From Lactobacillus sp. (lineage in GTDB: Bacteria > Bacillota > Bacilli > Lactobacillales > Lactobacillaceae): DNA of 9,157 bases. Every line of letters begins with the position of its first letter. Position 1 is the first letter of the stretch. A program made the translations under genes and the position numbers. Shown in pieces: positions 1 through 5,704 of this stretch. Location: the NCBI GenBank assembly GCA_014803905.1, contig JAAVAW010000022.1, positions 8,414 to 17,570 on the forward strand, read 5' to 3'. Below the pieces are notes generated by a model that saw only the letters and a list, made by a program, of their open reading frames with translations, was not told the origin of the DNA and did not search any database.

Positions 1-468
1 CTTGAAAGTGAAAGTATCGATTATATGTCTAATTTAGTAGTTGCCGCTTGGATTAATCGAAGTTTAGATATTGCTTCTAATGAAAGATTTCCTAAAATGC
101 TTCAAAGTGCAAAAAAATTTTTTACTTTATTAACAAATGGGCGCTATGTTGACATTAATTTTGAAAAAGATTTAACAGTTAAAAATAAAGATAATAAAAA
201 ATATAAAGTACAATACTTATCACGTGGCACAAGTGAACAACTATATTTTGCTTTAAAATTAGCTTTTGTTGAGCAAATTGCGGATGAAATTGCTTTGCCT
301 ATTCTAATTGATGATGCATTTGTAAATTTTGATCAACAGAGAATCGATAATATTATTAAACTTTTAACTTTATTGACAAAGCACTCTCAAGTACTTATCT
401 TTACCCAACGAGAAGAATTGGCTCAAGCATTAAATTGTAAAGTAATAAATTTAAATCAGGAGAATTAA
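1..468 (+). CDS. yhaN: YhaN-like SMC/Rad50-type ATPase, C-terminal end (5' truncated by the window)
   Basis: The reading frame is open from base 1, with eight codons ahead of the first ATG at 25, so this is the tail of a longer gene and not a 147-residue protein. Numbering from that internal Met, it shows an ABC-type signature LSRGTSEQLY at 65-74, a Walker B strand PILIDDA at 92-98 followed by NFD, and a switch-like segment IFTQR at 125-129. This is the C-terminal half of a split ATPase head, as in SbcC/Rad50 and YhaN. Family members bind DNA and often pair with an SbcD-like nuclease (YhaO), which would lie upstream outside the window. The stop codon directly abuts the yhaM start, and the yhaM ribosome site lies inside this gene, so the two are probably co-transcribed and translationally coupled. 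The family assignment is secure for the domain. YhaN rather than another SbcC relative is inferred from the yhaM neighbour. Confidence 0.85.
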   Translation, partial: LESESIDYMSNLVVAAWINRSLDIASNERFPKMLQSAKKFFTLLTNGRYVDINFEKDLTVKNKDNKKYKVQYLSRGTSEQLYFALKLAFVEQIADEIALPILIDDAFVNFDQQRIDNIIKLLTLLTKHSQVLIFTQREELAQALNCKVINLNQEN

Positions 469-1446
469 ATGAGAAAAAGACTGATGGAATATAATGATGG
501 CGAAGAAATGGAAATCGTTGTCATGATTAAAGAATCAAAAATGCGTACTAGTAAAAATGGAAAACCATATTTAATTCTGAATTTTAGTGATGATAGTGGC
601 ACGATTAGAGGAAATTACTGGGATGCAACGAAAGAAGATGCCGCTAGATTTCCATCGGGAACAGTCGTAGAATTAAACGGAAAAAGAGAAGAATATCAGG
701 ATCACCCGCAAATAAAAATATATTCAATTCGTGTTATTGGTGAAAATGAGGGGTATGACTTTGGTCAATTTGTCAAATCCGCACCGATTAAAAAGGAAAG
801 TTTAGAAGAAACTATTAATAAACGAGTTTTTGAGATTTTGAATCCAACTTGGAATCGTATTGTGAGATATTTATTGAAAAAATGGAATACGGAATTTTTT
901 ACTTTTCCAGCGGGAAAAACTAATCACCATGCAGTAAAAAGTGGTTTGGCCTTTCATACTGTAACAATGTTGCAAGATGCAGAGGGGATTGCGAATACCT
1001 ATCCTCAAGTAAATCGTTCTTTATTGTATGCGGGATGTATCTTACATGATATGGGCAAAGTATTAGAATTATCAGGACCTGTAGCAACCAAATATACAAC
1101 AGAAGGTAATTTAATTGGTCATTTGGTTTTAATTGATGAGCAAATTGTTTTGGCTGCTAAAGAACTTAAAATTGATAGTGAATCTGAGGATCTCTTACTA
1201 CTACGTCATATGGTTCTTTCTCATCATGGCTTACCTGAATATGGAGCAGCTCGCCGTCCAGCTTTATTAGAAGCAGAATTACTTCATATGATTGATAATT
1301 TAGATGCAACTGTTTATGCTATCACCAATGCCCTCCAATATACAAAACCCGGTAGTTTTACTGATGTTATTGCTTCACAAGATAACCGTAGATTTTATCG
1401 GCCTAAAAATGATGAGGCTTTAGATAAAGCAAAAAAATTAGAATAA
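469..1446 (+). CDS. yhaM: 3'-5' exoribonuclease YhaM (OB fold + HD domain)
   Basis: Encodes 325 residues, the usual length for YhaM. The N-terminal region, about 12-92, looks like an OB-fold nucleic-acid-binding domain (strands around EIVVMIKES, YLILNFSD, GTIRGNYW). The region from about 150 to 290 is an HD-type metal-dependent phosphohydrolase domain: H163, the H193-D194 pair in ILHDMGK, H252/H253 in SHHG, and D276 are the likely metal ligands. In B. subtilis and streptococci YhaM is a cytoplasmic exonuclease that trims a few bases from RNA 3' ends and can also act on single-stranded DNA. The start at 469 is supported by AGGAGA at 458-463, five bases upstream; ATGs at codons 6 and 14 lack such a site. 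It follows the YhaN-like ATPase with no intergenic base and is followed by a strong hairpin terminator. Confidence 0.93.
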   Translation: MRKRLMEYNDGEEMEIVVMIKESKMRTSKNGKPYLILNFSDDSGTIRGNYWDATKEDAARFPSGTVVELNGKREEYQDHPQIKIYSIRVIGENEGYDFGQFVKSAPIKKESLEETINKRVFEILNPTWNRIVRYLLKKWNTEFFTFPAGKTNHHAVKSGLAFHTVTMLQDAEGIANTYPQVNRSLLYAGCILHDMGKVLELSGPVATKYTTEGNLIGHLVLIDEQIVLAAKELKIDSESEDLLLLRHMVLSHHGLPEYGAARRPALLEAELLHMIDNLDATVYAITNALQYTKPGSFTDVIASQDNRRFYRPKNDEALDKAKKLE

Positions 1447-1454
1447 ATATAGGC

Positions 1455-1495
1455 AATAAAGGCCAGAAGGAATTTTTCTTCTGGCCTTTATTTAT
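1455..1495 (+). terminator. Rho-independent terminator after yhaM
   Basis: A 15-bp perfect inverted repeat (arms 1455-1469 and 1478-1492) surrounds an 8-base loop. The stem core GGCCAGAAG is GC-rich and the 3' arm runs into TTTATTTATTA. It begins eight bases after the yhaM stop and separates yhaM from the ACT-domain unit. The U tract is interrupted by A residues, so termination may be partial. Confidence 0.85.
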
Positions 1496-1498
1496 TAC

Positions 1499-1528
1499 TT
1501 GACACTTTAATAGAAAAGCAAGTAGACT
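1499..1528 (+). promoter_or_regulatory. Putative sigma-A promoter of the ACT/DUF711 unit
   Basis: A consensus -35 box TTGACA lies at 1499-1504. A -10-like TAGACT at 1523-1528 follows after an 18-base spacer. A better-matching GATAAT at 1532-1537 is too far from this -35 (27 bases). The site lies just after the yhaM terminator and about 40 bases before the next start codon, as expected for the promoter of the following genes. The -35 match is strong; the -10 choice is uncertain. Confidence 0.5.
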
Positions 1529-1565
1529 TGTGATAATAATTTTTTACAAAGGAGAATTTTAACGT

Positions 1566-1835
1566 ATGAAAGCAATTTTATCGGTAATTGGTCAAGACAA
1601 AGTTGGCATAATCGCACGTGTTAGTAACTTATTAGCAGAAAATAAAATTAATATTTTGGATGTATCTCAAACCATTATGGAAAGAGAATTTGTGATGATG
1701 ATGTCCTTGGCATTACCTGAAGAAATAGACTTTCAAGAATTAACTAGAAAATTTAATAAATTAGGTGAAGAATTAGACATAGAAATAAATCTTCGCAATT
1801 CTAAGCTTTATGAAGCAATGCATACGCTTGATTAG
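1566..1835 (+). CDS. ACT-domain protein, UPF0237 family
   Basis: Encodes 89 residues that form essentially a single ACT domain, the usual size for this family. The opening strand is followed by the typical G-x-D-K-x-G-I turn (G9, D11, K12, G14), a first helix, then NKINILDVSQ at 27-36 and a second strand around FVMMMSLAL (42-50). The end, LYEAMHTLD, matches the way family members finish. ACT domains usually bind small ligands such as amino acids and act as regulatory modules, often as dimers; no catalytic residues are expected. A ribosome site AAAGGAG at 1548-1554 sits 11 bases before the ATG, a slightly long spacing. The downstream gene starts 10 bases after this stop and its ribosome site overlaps the stop, so the pair is coupled. 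The family is firm; the ligand and the function are unknown. Confidence 0.9.
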   Translation: MKAILSVIGQDKVGIIARVSNLLAENKINILDVSQTIMEREFVMMMSLALPEEIDFQELTRKFNKLGEELDIEINLRNSKLYEAMHTLD

Positions 1836-1840
1836 AGGAG
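1834..1840 (+). promoter_or_regulatory. Ribosome binding site that fixes the DUF711 start at 1846
   Basis: AGAGGAG overlaps the TAG stop of the ACT gene (1833-1835) and sits five bases before ATG 1846. The frame stays open back to an ATG at 1810, inside the ACT gene, but no purine-rich site precedes that one. Starting at 1846 gives 447 residues. Confidence 0.85.
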
Positions 1841-1845
1841 AAGCT

Positions 1846-3189
1846 ATGGACTCACAACAAATTTATGAAACAAGTCATATGATTAGTAGTGAAAACCTTG
1901 ATATTAGAACAATTACAATGGGAATTTCACTTCTTGATTGTATTGATAGTGATAGTGATCGTGCATGTAAAAAAATTTATGACAAGATAACTACGAAGGC
2001 TAAAGAGTTAGTTAAAGTAGGACAGCAAATTGAAACAGAATATGGAATTCCAATTGCAAATAAAAGAATTGCCGTAACACCAATTTCACTAATTGCGGCA
2101 GCAAGTGGTGATCATGACTATGTTAAATATGCTAAGACTTTAGATCGTGCGGCTCGGACTCTAGGAGTAGATTTTATTGGTGGTTTTAGCGCGTTAGTAC
2201 AAAAGGGATTCCAAAATGGAGATAGAGTATTAATTGATTCGCTTCCACAATCCCTTGCTGAAACAAATTATGTTTGTGCTTCAGTTAATGTTGGTTCTAC
2301 CAGAAGTGGGATTAATATGGACGCGGTTAAAAAAATGGGACAGGTAGTAATCGATAGTGCCAATCGTGACTATATGACTAATACAAAATTAGTAATATTT
2401 TGTAATGCCGTTGAAGATAATCCATTTATGGCTGGTGGCTTTCACGGAGTGAGTGAGCCTGATGTAGTAATTAATGTTGGAGTTTCGGGTCCAGGAGTAG
2501 TTAAGACGGCTTTAGAAAAAGTAGCTGGCAATTCCATGGATGTTGTAGCCGAAACTATTAAAAAAACTGCTTTTAAAGTTACACGAATGGGTCAATTAGT
2601 TGGTAGTGTTGCGGCAGAAAAATTAGGTGTTCCTTTTGGAATAGTTGATCTTTCCTTAGCACCAACGGCTGCGGCTGGAGATTCAGTAGCTGAAGTATTA
2701 GAAGAAATTGGTGTTTCTCAAGTGGGGGCTCACGGAACAACTGCTGCGCTAGCAATGCTAAATGATGCCGTTAAAAAAGGTGGCTTAATGGCCTGCAATC
2801 ATGTTGGTGGATTATCTGGTGCCTTTATTCCAGTTTCAGAAGATGCAGGGATGATTAAGGCGGTAGAAAATGGCATACTTAATGTTTCTAAATTAGAAGC
2901 AATGACGGCGGTATGTTCGGTTGGATTAGATATGATAGCCATCCCTGGTGATACTCCAGCCTCAACGATTAGTGGAATGATCGCGGATGAAGCGGCTATT
3001 GGTATGATTAATAATAAAACCACTGCAGTGAGAGTAATTCCCGTCCCAGGTAAAAAAATTGGAGAAACGGTAGAATTTGGTGGGTTACTTGGTCATGCAC
3101 CAATTATGTCAATCAGTAATGCGGATAGTAGTAAAATGATCAATCGTGGTGGCTTAATTCCAGCCCCAGTTCATAGTTTTAAAAACTAA
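1846..3189 (+). CDS. DUF711 / UPF0210 family protein (PFL-like fold)
   Basis: Encodes 447 residues, the normal full length for this family. The protein is soluble, with no signal peptide or membrane segment. Conserved-looking stretches include KRIAVTPISLIA at 73-84, GADFIGGFSALV-type sequence at 107-118, VVINVGVSGPGVV at 207-219, APTAAAGDSVAEVLEEIG at 272-289, the glycine-rich NHVGGLSGAFIPVSED at 318-333, and RGGLIPAP at 434-441. From general knowledge, the family is placed structurally with the pyruvate formate-lyase/anaerobic ribonucleotide reductase barrel. I see no adjacent Cys-Cys pair and no glycyl-radical R-V-x-G-[FYW] motif near the C-terminus, so radical chemistry is not supported. 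The cysteines (32, 41, 144, 186, 317, 357) are all isolated. It is co-transcribed with the ACT gene, a widespread pairing, which suggests the ACT protein senses a ligand for it. No reaction is established. Confidence 0.9.
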   Translation: MDSQQIYETSHMISSENLDIRTITMGISLLDCIDSDSDRACKKIYDKITTKAKELVKVGQQIETEYGIPIANKRIAVTPISLIAAASGDHDYVKYAKTLDRAARTLGVDFIGGFSALVQKGFQNGDRVLIDSLPQSLAETNYVCASVNVGSTRSGINMDAVKKMGQVVIDSANRDYMTNTKLVIFCNAVEDNPFMAGGFHGVSEPDVVINVGVSGPGVVKTALEKVAGNSMDVVAETIKKTAFKVTRMGQLVGSVAAEKLGVPFGIVDLSLAPTAAAGDSVAEVLEEIGVSQVGAHGTTAALAMLNDAVKKGGLMACNHVGGLSGAFIPVSEDAGMIKAVENGILNVSKLEAMTAVCSVGLDMIAIPGDTPASTISGMIADEAAIGMINNKTTAVRVIPVPGKKIGETVEFGGLLGHAPIMSISNADSSKMINRGGLIPAPVHSFKN

Positions 3190-3203
3190 TTTATTAGATA
3201 AAC

Positions 3204-3237
3204 AAAAAAGACTCGATTTTAAAATCGAGTCTTTTTT
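3204..3237. terminator. Bidirectional terminator between DUF711 gene and prsA
   Basis: A perfect 34-base palindrome with 17-base arms: six A, then GACTCGATTTT, mirrored to end in six T. On either strand it yields a hairpin with a U tract, so it can stop the plus-strand ACT/DUF711 transcript (stop at 3189) and the minus-strand prsA transcript (stop at 3246). Confidence 0.93.
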
Positions 3238-3245
3238 CTTCAAAA

Positions 3246-4136
3246 TTATTTTACATTCGAAGTAATGTATTTAGTTAATACGTCTTTCAAGTCATTATCT
3301 TTAATTGAAACATCAGCTTGTTTTAATACAGTAGAAAGAACGCTTTGCATAGTAGTTTGATCCTGGGCCATCTTATCGTAAATTTGATTATCAATTTCTT
3401 TCTTATGATCTTTCAAGCTGCCTTTAGATGGCTTATTAATCATTTTGATTATATCGTAACCATATTCAGTCTTAACAGGAGTCTTAGTATATTCACCATT
3501 ATTAAGTTTAAGAGCTGCCTTCTTGAAAGAAGAATCTAAAGAACTATCAGAAGAATCAAATTTTGGTAACTTACCGCCTTTTTTCTTAGTAGCAGTATCA
3601 GTTGAATATTTCTTAGCTAATGAATCAAACTTAGCACCATCATTTAATTGTTTGATAATGTCTTCAGCGGTACTCTTCTTAGAAACAAGAATATGTTGAA
3701 CTTGAACATCTGGCTGGTAATCTTTCCAAGCCTTTTCCTCTTGTTTTTTGGTAATCTTTTTAGTATGCTTAAGGGCTTCAGTCATTAAAAGATTTGTTTT
3801 AATGCTTTCTTTGTAAGTTGATTGAGTTAGACCTTGTTGTTGTAAAACAGCATCAAATTGTGAACCATATTGTTTCTTAGTCTTATCAAATTCTTTATTA
3901 ACTTGTTTATTAGAAACATATTTTCCATATTGTTCTTCTAAAACATTATTAACAATCATTGTAGCTAATTCAGACTGACCAGCTTCAGACTTTTTCATCT
4001 TATCGTAATATTGTTGTTGGGTGATTTTACCACCTTTATAACTAACAACAGTCTTGCTGCTTGAACAAGCTGTTGTACCAAGAGCAATACCTGCAAATGC
4101 CGCAATAGCTGCAACTTTTTTCCATGTCTTTTTCAT
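3246..4136 (-). CDS. prsA: PrsA foldase lipoprotein (parvulin-type peptidyl-prolyl isomerase)
   Basis: Encodes 296 residues. The N-terminus is a lipoprotein signal: MKKTWKK, a hydrophobic stretch to about 20, and a lipobox ending TTAC with the lipid-bearing Cys at 24, followed by SSSK. The mature part has N- and C-terminal helical, lysine-rich regions around a PPIC/parvulin domain at about 143-237, opening with VQHILVS (H148) and ending with TEYGYDIIKM. PrsA is tethered outside the membrane and helps exported proteins fold after Sec translocation. The usual second parvulin histidine (GYHII) is Asp228 here, so isomerase activity may be weak. The start at 4136 is set by CGGAG on the minus strand at about 4147-4151, ten bases upstream. 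The frame extends to a TTG at 4205, but that falls in the loop of the upstream terminator and precedes the signal peptide. It ends next to the bidirectional terminator. Confidence 0.93.
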   Translation of the reverse strand: MKKTWKKVAAIAAFAGIALGTTACSSSKTVVSYKGGKITQQQYYDKMKKSEAGQSELATMIVNNVLEEQYGKYVSNKQVNKEFDKTKKQYGSQFDAVLQQQGLTQSTYKESIKTNLLMTEALKHTKKITKKQEEKAWKDYQPDVQVQHILVSKKSTAEDIIKQLNDGAKFDSLAKKYSTDTATKKKGGKLPKFDSSDSSLDSSFKKAALKLNNGEYTKTPVKTEYGYDIIKMINKPSKGSLKDHKKEIDNQIYDKMAQDQTTMQSVLSTVLKQADVSIKDNDLKDVLTKYITSNVK

Positions 4137-4182
4137 ATAAATAAATCTCCGTTTACTTAATAATTTACATTGACAAATATAA

Positions 4183-4222
4183 CATAAAAAAGTCCTTATG
4201 CCCAAAAAAGCATAAAGACTTT
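4183..4222 (-). terminator. Minus-strand terminator after the hit/YtxH genes
   Basis: On the minus strand, arms AGTCTTTATG (4220-4211) and CATAAGGACT (4200-4191) pair across a 10-base loop and run into six T residues. One pair is G-U in minus-strand RNA but a C-A mismatch in plus-strand RNA, so the hairpin favours the minus strand. It lies between the YtxH-like gene stop (4262) and prsA (start 4136), so prsA probably has its own promoter or depends on readthrough. Confidence 0.75.
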
Positions 4223-4261
4223 AATAATTATTCACAAAATATACATAAAAATTATCAAAAA

Positions 4262-4591
4262 CTAATCAAAATCTTCAATAGTTTTATTAATTTGCTTAAG
4301 ATCTGACTTTATATTTTTGATATTGGGTTTAATAGAAACCTGGAAATTTTTTAAACTTTCTTCAATAGAAGAGAGTGTTTTAAAGGTCTGAGGTAATTGG
4401 TTGGTTAAAGTGTTTAAATTAATTTTAGTTGCTTTAATACCTTCTGAAAGCTCCGTACTATCAGTCTTAACTCCCAGCAGCCAATCTTTTACATCATCTT
4501 TAACTTTTTGGTTAGTATCTGGGTCATATAAAAATGAAATGCCAACACCAATAAGTGTACCAATCCCAAAACCTGTTGCAAAATATTTCAT
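4262..4591 (-). CDS. Small YtxH-like membrane-anchored protein
   Basis: Encodes 109 residues. Residues 3-21 form a glycine-rich hydrophobic segment (GFGIGTLIGVGISFLY) followed by DPDTNQKVKDDV, the typical YtxH-family opening: one short membrane helix with small-residue spacing and then a charged stretch. The remainder, about 25-109, is polar and rich in Lys, Asn and Ile/Leu with heptad-like spacing, suggesting a long amphipathic or coiled-coil helix. There are no catalytic motifs. The stop of the upstream gene is five bases before this ATG, and the ribosome site AAGGA (4605-4601, minus) lies in the last codons of that gene, so translation is coupled. A minus-strand terminator follows. YtxH-like proteins sit beside hit and prsA in bacilli (yhaH), but their role is not established. 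The prediction of a real gene is solid; the function is unknown. Confidence 0.8.
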   Translation of the reverse strand: MKYFATGFGIGTLIGVGISFLYDPDTNQKVKDDVKDWLLGVKTDSTELSEGIKATKINLNTLTNQLPQTFKTLSSIEESLKNFQVSIKPNIKNIKSDLKQINKTIEDFD

Positions 4592-4596
4592 TATTT

Positions 4597-5073
4597 TTAT
4601 TCCTTATGTTCTTCTTCGTGTTCAGAAGCTCCAGTCTCAGTATCAGTTTCTTTTGGAGTTTCTTCATGTTCAGAAGCTCCAGTTTCTGTATCTGCTTCTT
4701 TATGTTCTTCTTCTGATGCGCCAGTGGATGAATCTACATCGTTTTTTACTTCTTCAGGTTCAGCTTGAGGACGATCACCGTGAACATAATCTTTGATTGC
4801 AGCAAAAACCTTCTTGTGGTCAAGAGCTTTAAAAGAAGCAGCAGTAAAAGCATCAGTAAATACTTTTACACGCGATTCTTTATTGCCATCTTGTTTATTT
4901 TTTTCTTCAAGTTCGCCATAAATACTCTTTAGGCGATGAACTGAATCATCAAAAGTATTAATTGTATTTTTAACGTCTTTACGTAAAGGGCGTCCAGTAA
5001 GAGGATCTTTTGCAAATGAAGCTAAGCCACCAACTACTGCACCTGAAACGATACCAATTAAAAATCCTGCCAT
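4597..5073 (-). CDS. YtxH-like membrane protein with acidic repeat tail
   Basis: Encodes 158 residues. Residues 2-20 form a glycine/alanine-rich membrane helix (GFLIGIVSGAVVGGLASF) followed by AKDPLTGRPLRKDV, the YtxH-family pattern. Residues about 33-100 are a charged helical region. From about 103 the protein becomes very acidic and low in complexity, with three copies of TGASE (117, 131 and 147) in units of 14, 16 and 12 residues, rich in Glu, Thr and His. The start at 5073 is supported by AGAGGT at 5086-5081, seven bases upstream. The frame continues to a TTG at 5127 with no ribosome site, so I reject the longer 176-residue form. The gene is positioned like B. subtilis yhaH, between hit and prsA, and is coupled to a second YtxH-like gene. 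It is 90 bases downstream of hit with no terminator between, so probably on the same transcript. Function unknown. Confidence 0.82.
   Translation of the reverse strand: MAGFLIGIVSGAVVGGLASFAKDPLTGRPLRKDVKNTINTFDDSVHRLKSIYGELEEKNKQDGNKESRVKVFTDAFTAASFKALDHKKVFAAIKDYVHGDRPQAEPEEVKNDVDSSTGASEEEHKEADTETGASEHEETPKETDTETGASEHEEEHKE
4600..4725 (-). repeat. Imperfect tandem repeats coding the acidic TGASE tail
   Basis: Three in-frame units, read on the minus strand, each begin with TGASE and continue with Glu/His/Lys/Thr residues. At DNA level a 17-base direct repeat is identical at 4619-4635 and 4667-4683, offset by exactly 48 bases (16 codons). The third, more diverged copy lies about 42 bases further. 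Unit lengths are multiples of three, so gain or loss of units would keep the frame. Confidence 0.8.
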
Positions 5074-5163
5074 TTTACTTACCTCTATCTCTACAAAACT
5101 TAGTAGTTTTATTAAATTACTTTGCAAGATTATTGTACCGCATTAATTGTAAAGTAGATAATA

Positions 5164-5604
5164 TTAAAGATTGTCTTTTATGGAATCAGCAACCCTTTGA
5201 TAGCGAGCTTCATCGTAATTGTCTGCATTATTTACGTGTGGAACTGAAACAGCATCTTCATCACTATAGCGTGGAACAAGGTGAATATGAGAGTGCATAA
5301 CAACTTGTCCAGCAACCTCTCCATTATTAACAAAAATGTTTAACCCTTTAATTGCTGGGTTTGATTTTTTTATAGCTTGAGCTACTTCAGGAATGTATTG
5401 TAAAAATCTCTGACCATCAGCTTGACTATAATCAAAAATATTAGTTAGATGCTTTTTAGGTACTAAAAGAGTATGACCTTCAGTAACTTGCGAAATATCT
5501 AAAAACGCCTTCACATCATCATTCTCAAAAACGGTGTAAGAAGGAATTTCACCTCTAATAATTTTACAAAAAAGGCAGTCATCGATTAATTCATTTTTGT
5601 TCAT
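5164..5604 (-). CDS. hit: HIT-family protein (histidine-triad nucleotide-binding hydrolase)
   Basis: Encodes 146 residues, the usual length. The histidine triad is HSHIHLVPR, with H104, H106 and H108; the central His is the nucleophile in family members that cleave nucleoside phosphoramidates or dinucleotide phosphates such as AMP-lysine or Ap4A. The N-terminal C10-x-x-C13 pair in DCLFCKII, together with histidines such as H44 or H52 (EGHTLLVPKKH), fits the zinc-binding subgroup. It is cytoplasmic with no signal peptide. The start at 5604 is preceded by GGGAG (5615-5611, minus) six bases upstream. It is divergent from ecsA across a 100-base spacer and leads the minus-strand run hit/YtxH/YtxH. 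The same hit-ecsA divergence is known in Bacillus. The true substrate in the cell cannot be told from sequence. Confidence 0.92.
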   Translation of the reverse strand: MNKNELIDDCLFCKIIRGEIPSYTVFENDDVKAFLDISQVTEGHTLLVPKKHLTNIFDYSQADGQRFLQYIPEVAQAIKKSNPAIKGLNIFVNNGEVAGQVVMHSHIHLVPRYSDEDAVSVPHVNNADNYDEARYQRVADSIKDNL

Positions 5605-5704
5605 TTTTTACTCCCATTAATTCAATTTAAATAAGAATTTTTAGTGTAACTATAATGTTCATGCTATCATATAAAGGAAGTTTTTTCAGTAAGGAGAAAG
5701 AACA
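5605..5704. promoter_or_regulatory. Divergent promoter region for hit (minus) and ecsA (plus)
   Basis: This 100-base AT-rich spacer lies between divergent start codons, so it must carry at least one promoter each way. On the plus strand a perfect TATAAT occurs at 5651-5656, and alternatives TATCAT (5665-5670) and TATAAA (5670-5675) follow. None has a convincing -35 at the usual distance. The minus strand has TATAGT overlapping the same bases. Exact start sites cannot be assigned. The ecsA ribosome site AAGGAG is at 5691-5696. Confidence 0.45.

Noticed and set aside
1810..1845. Earlier in-frame ATG for the DUF711 protein, overlapping the ACT gene.
   Set aside because: No ribosome site precedes 1810, while ATG 1846 has AGAGGAG five bases upstream and gives the family's usual length.
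2799..3023. Minus-strand open frame inside the DUF711 gene.
   Set aside because: It is the complement of a glycine/alanine-rich conserved coding stretch; no start signals.
3345..3539. Plus-strand hydrophobic open frame inside prsA.
   Set aside because: It is the complement of Lys/Asn/Asp-rich codons, which naturally reads as Phe/Leu/Ile; no ribosome site.
4137..4205. N-terminal extension of PrsA beginning at a TTG at 4205.
   Set aside because: It starts in the terminator loop, has no ribosome site, and would place 23 residues before a complete lipoprotein signal peptide.
4206..4240. Possible minus-strand promoter for prsA (TTGTGA at 4237-4232, TATGCT at 4214-4209).
   Set aside because: Only four of six matches in each box, and its start point would fall inside the terminator hairpin; too weak to call.
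4401..4796. Open frame on the plus strand opposite the two YtxH-like genes.
   Set aside because: It spans two well-supported opposite-strand genes, and its Leu/Gln-rich translation simply mirrors their acidic repeats; no ribosome site or family resemblance.
5094..5111. Small hairpin (AAAACT / AGTTTT, four-base loop) ahead of the acidic-tail YtxH-like gene.
   Set aside because: A six-pair AT-rich stem is expected by chance at this base composition and has no run of T in the coding direction to act as a terminator.
5074..5127. N-terminal extension of the acidic-tail YtxH-like protein from a TTG at 5127.
   Set aside because: No ribosome site; the Met at 5073 has AGAGGT seven bases upstream and directly begins the membrane helix.
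5010..5300. Plus-strand open frame across the hit/YtxH spacer.
   Set aside because: It is antisense to two real genes, has no ribosome site, and shows no recognisable domain.
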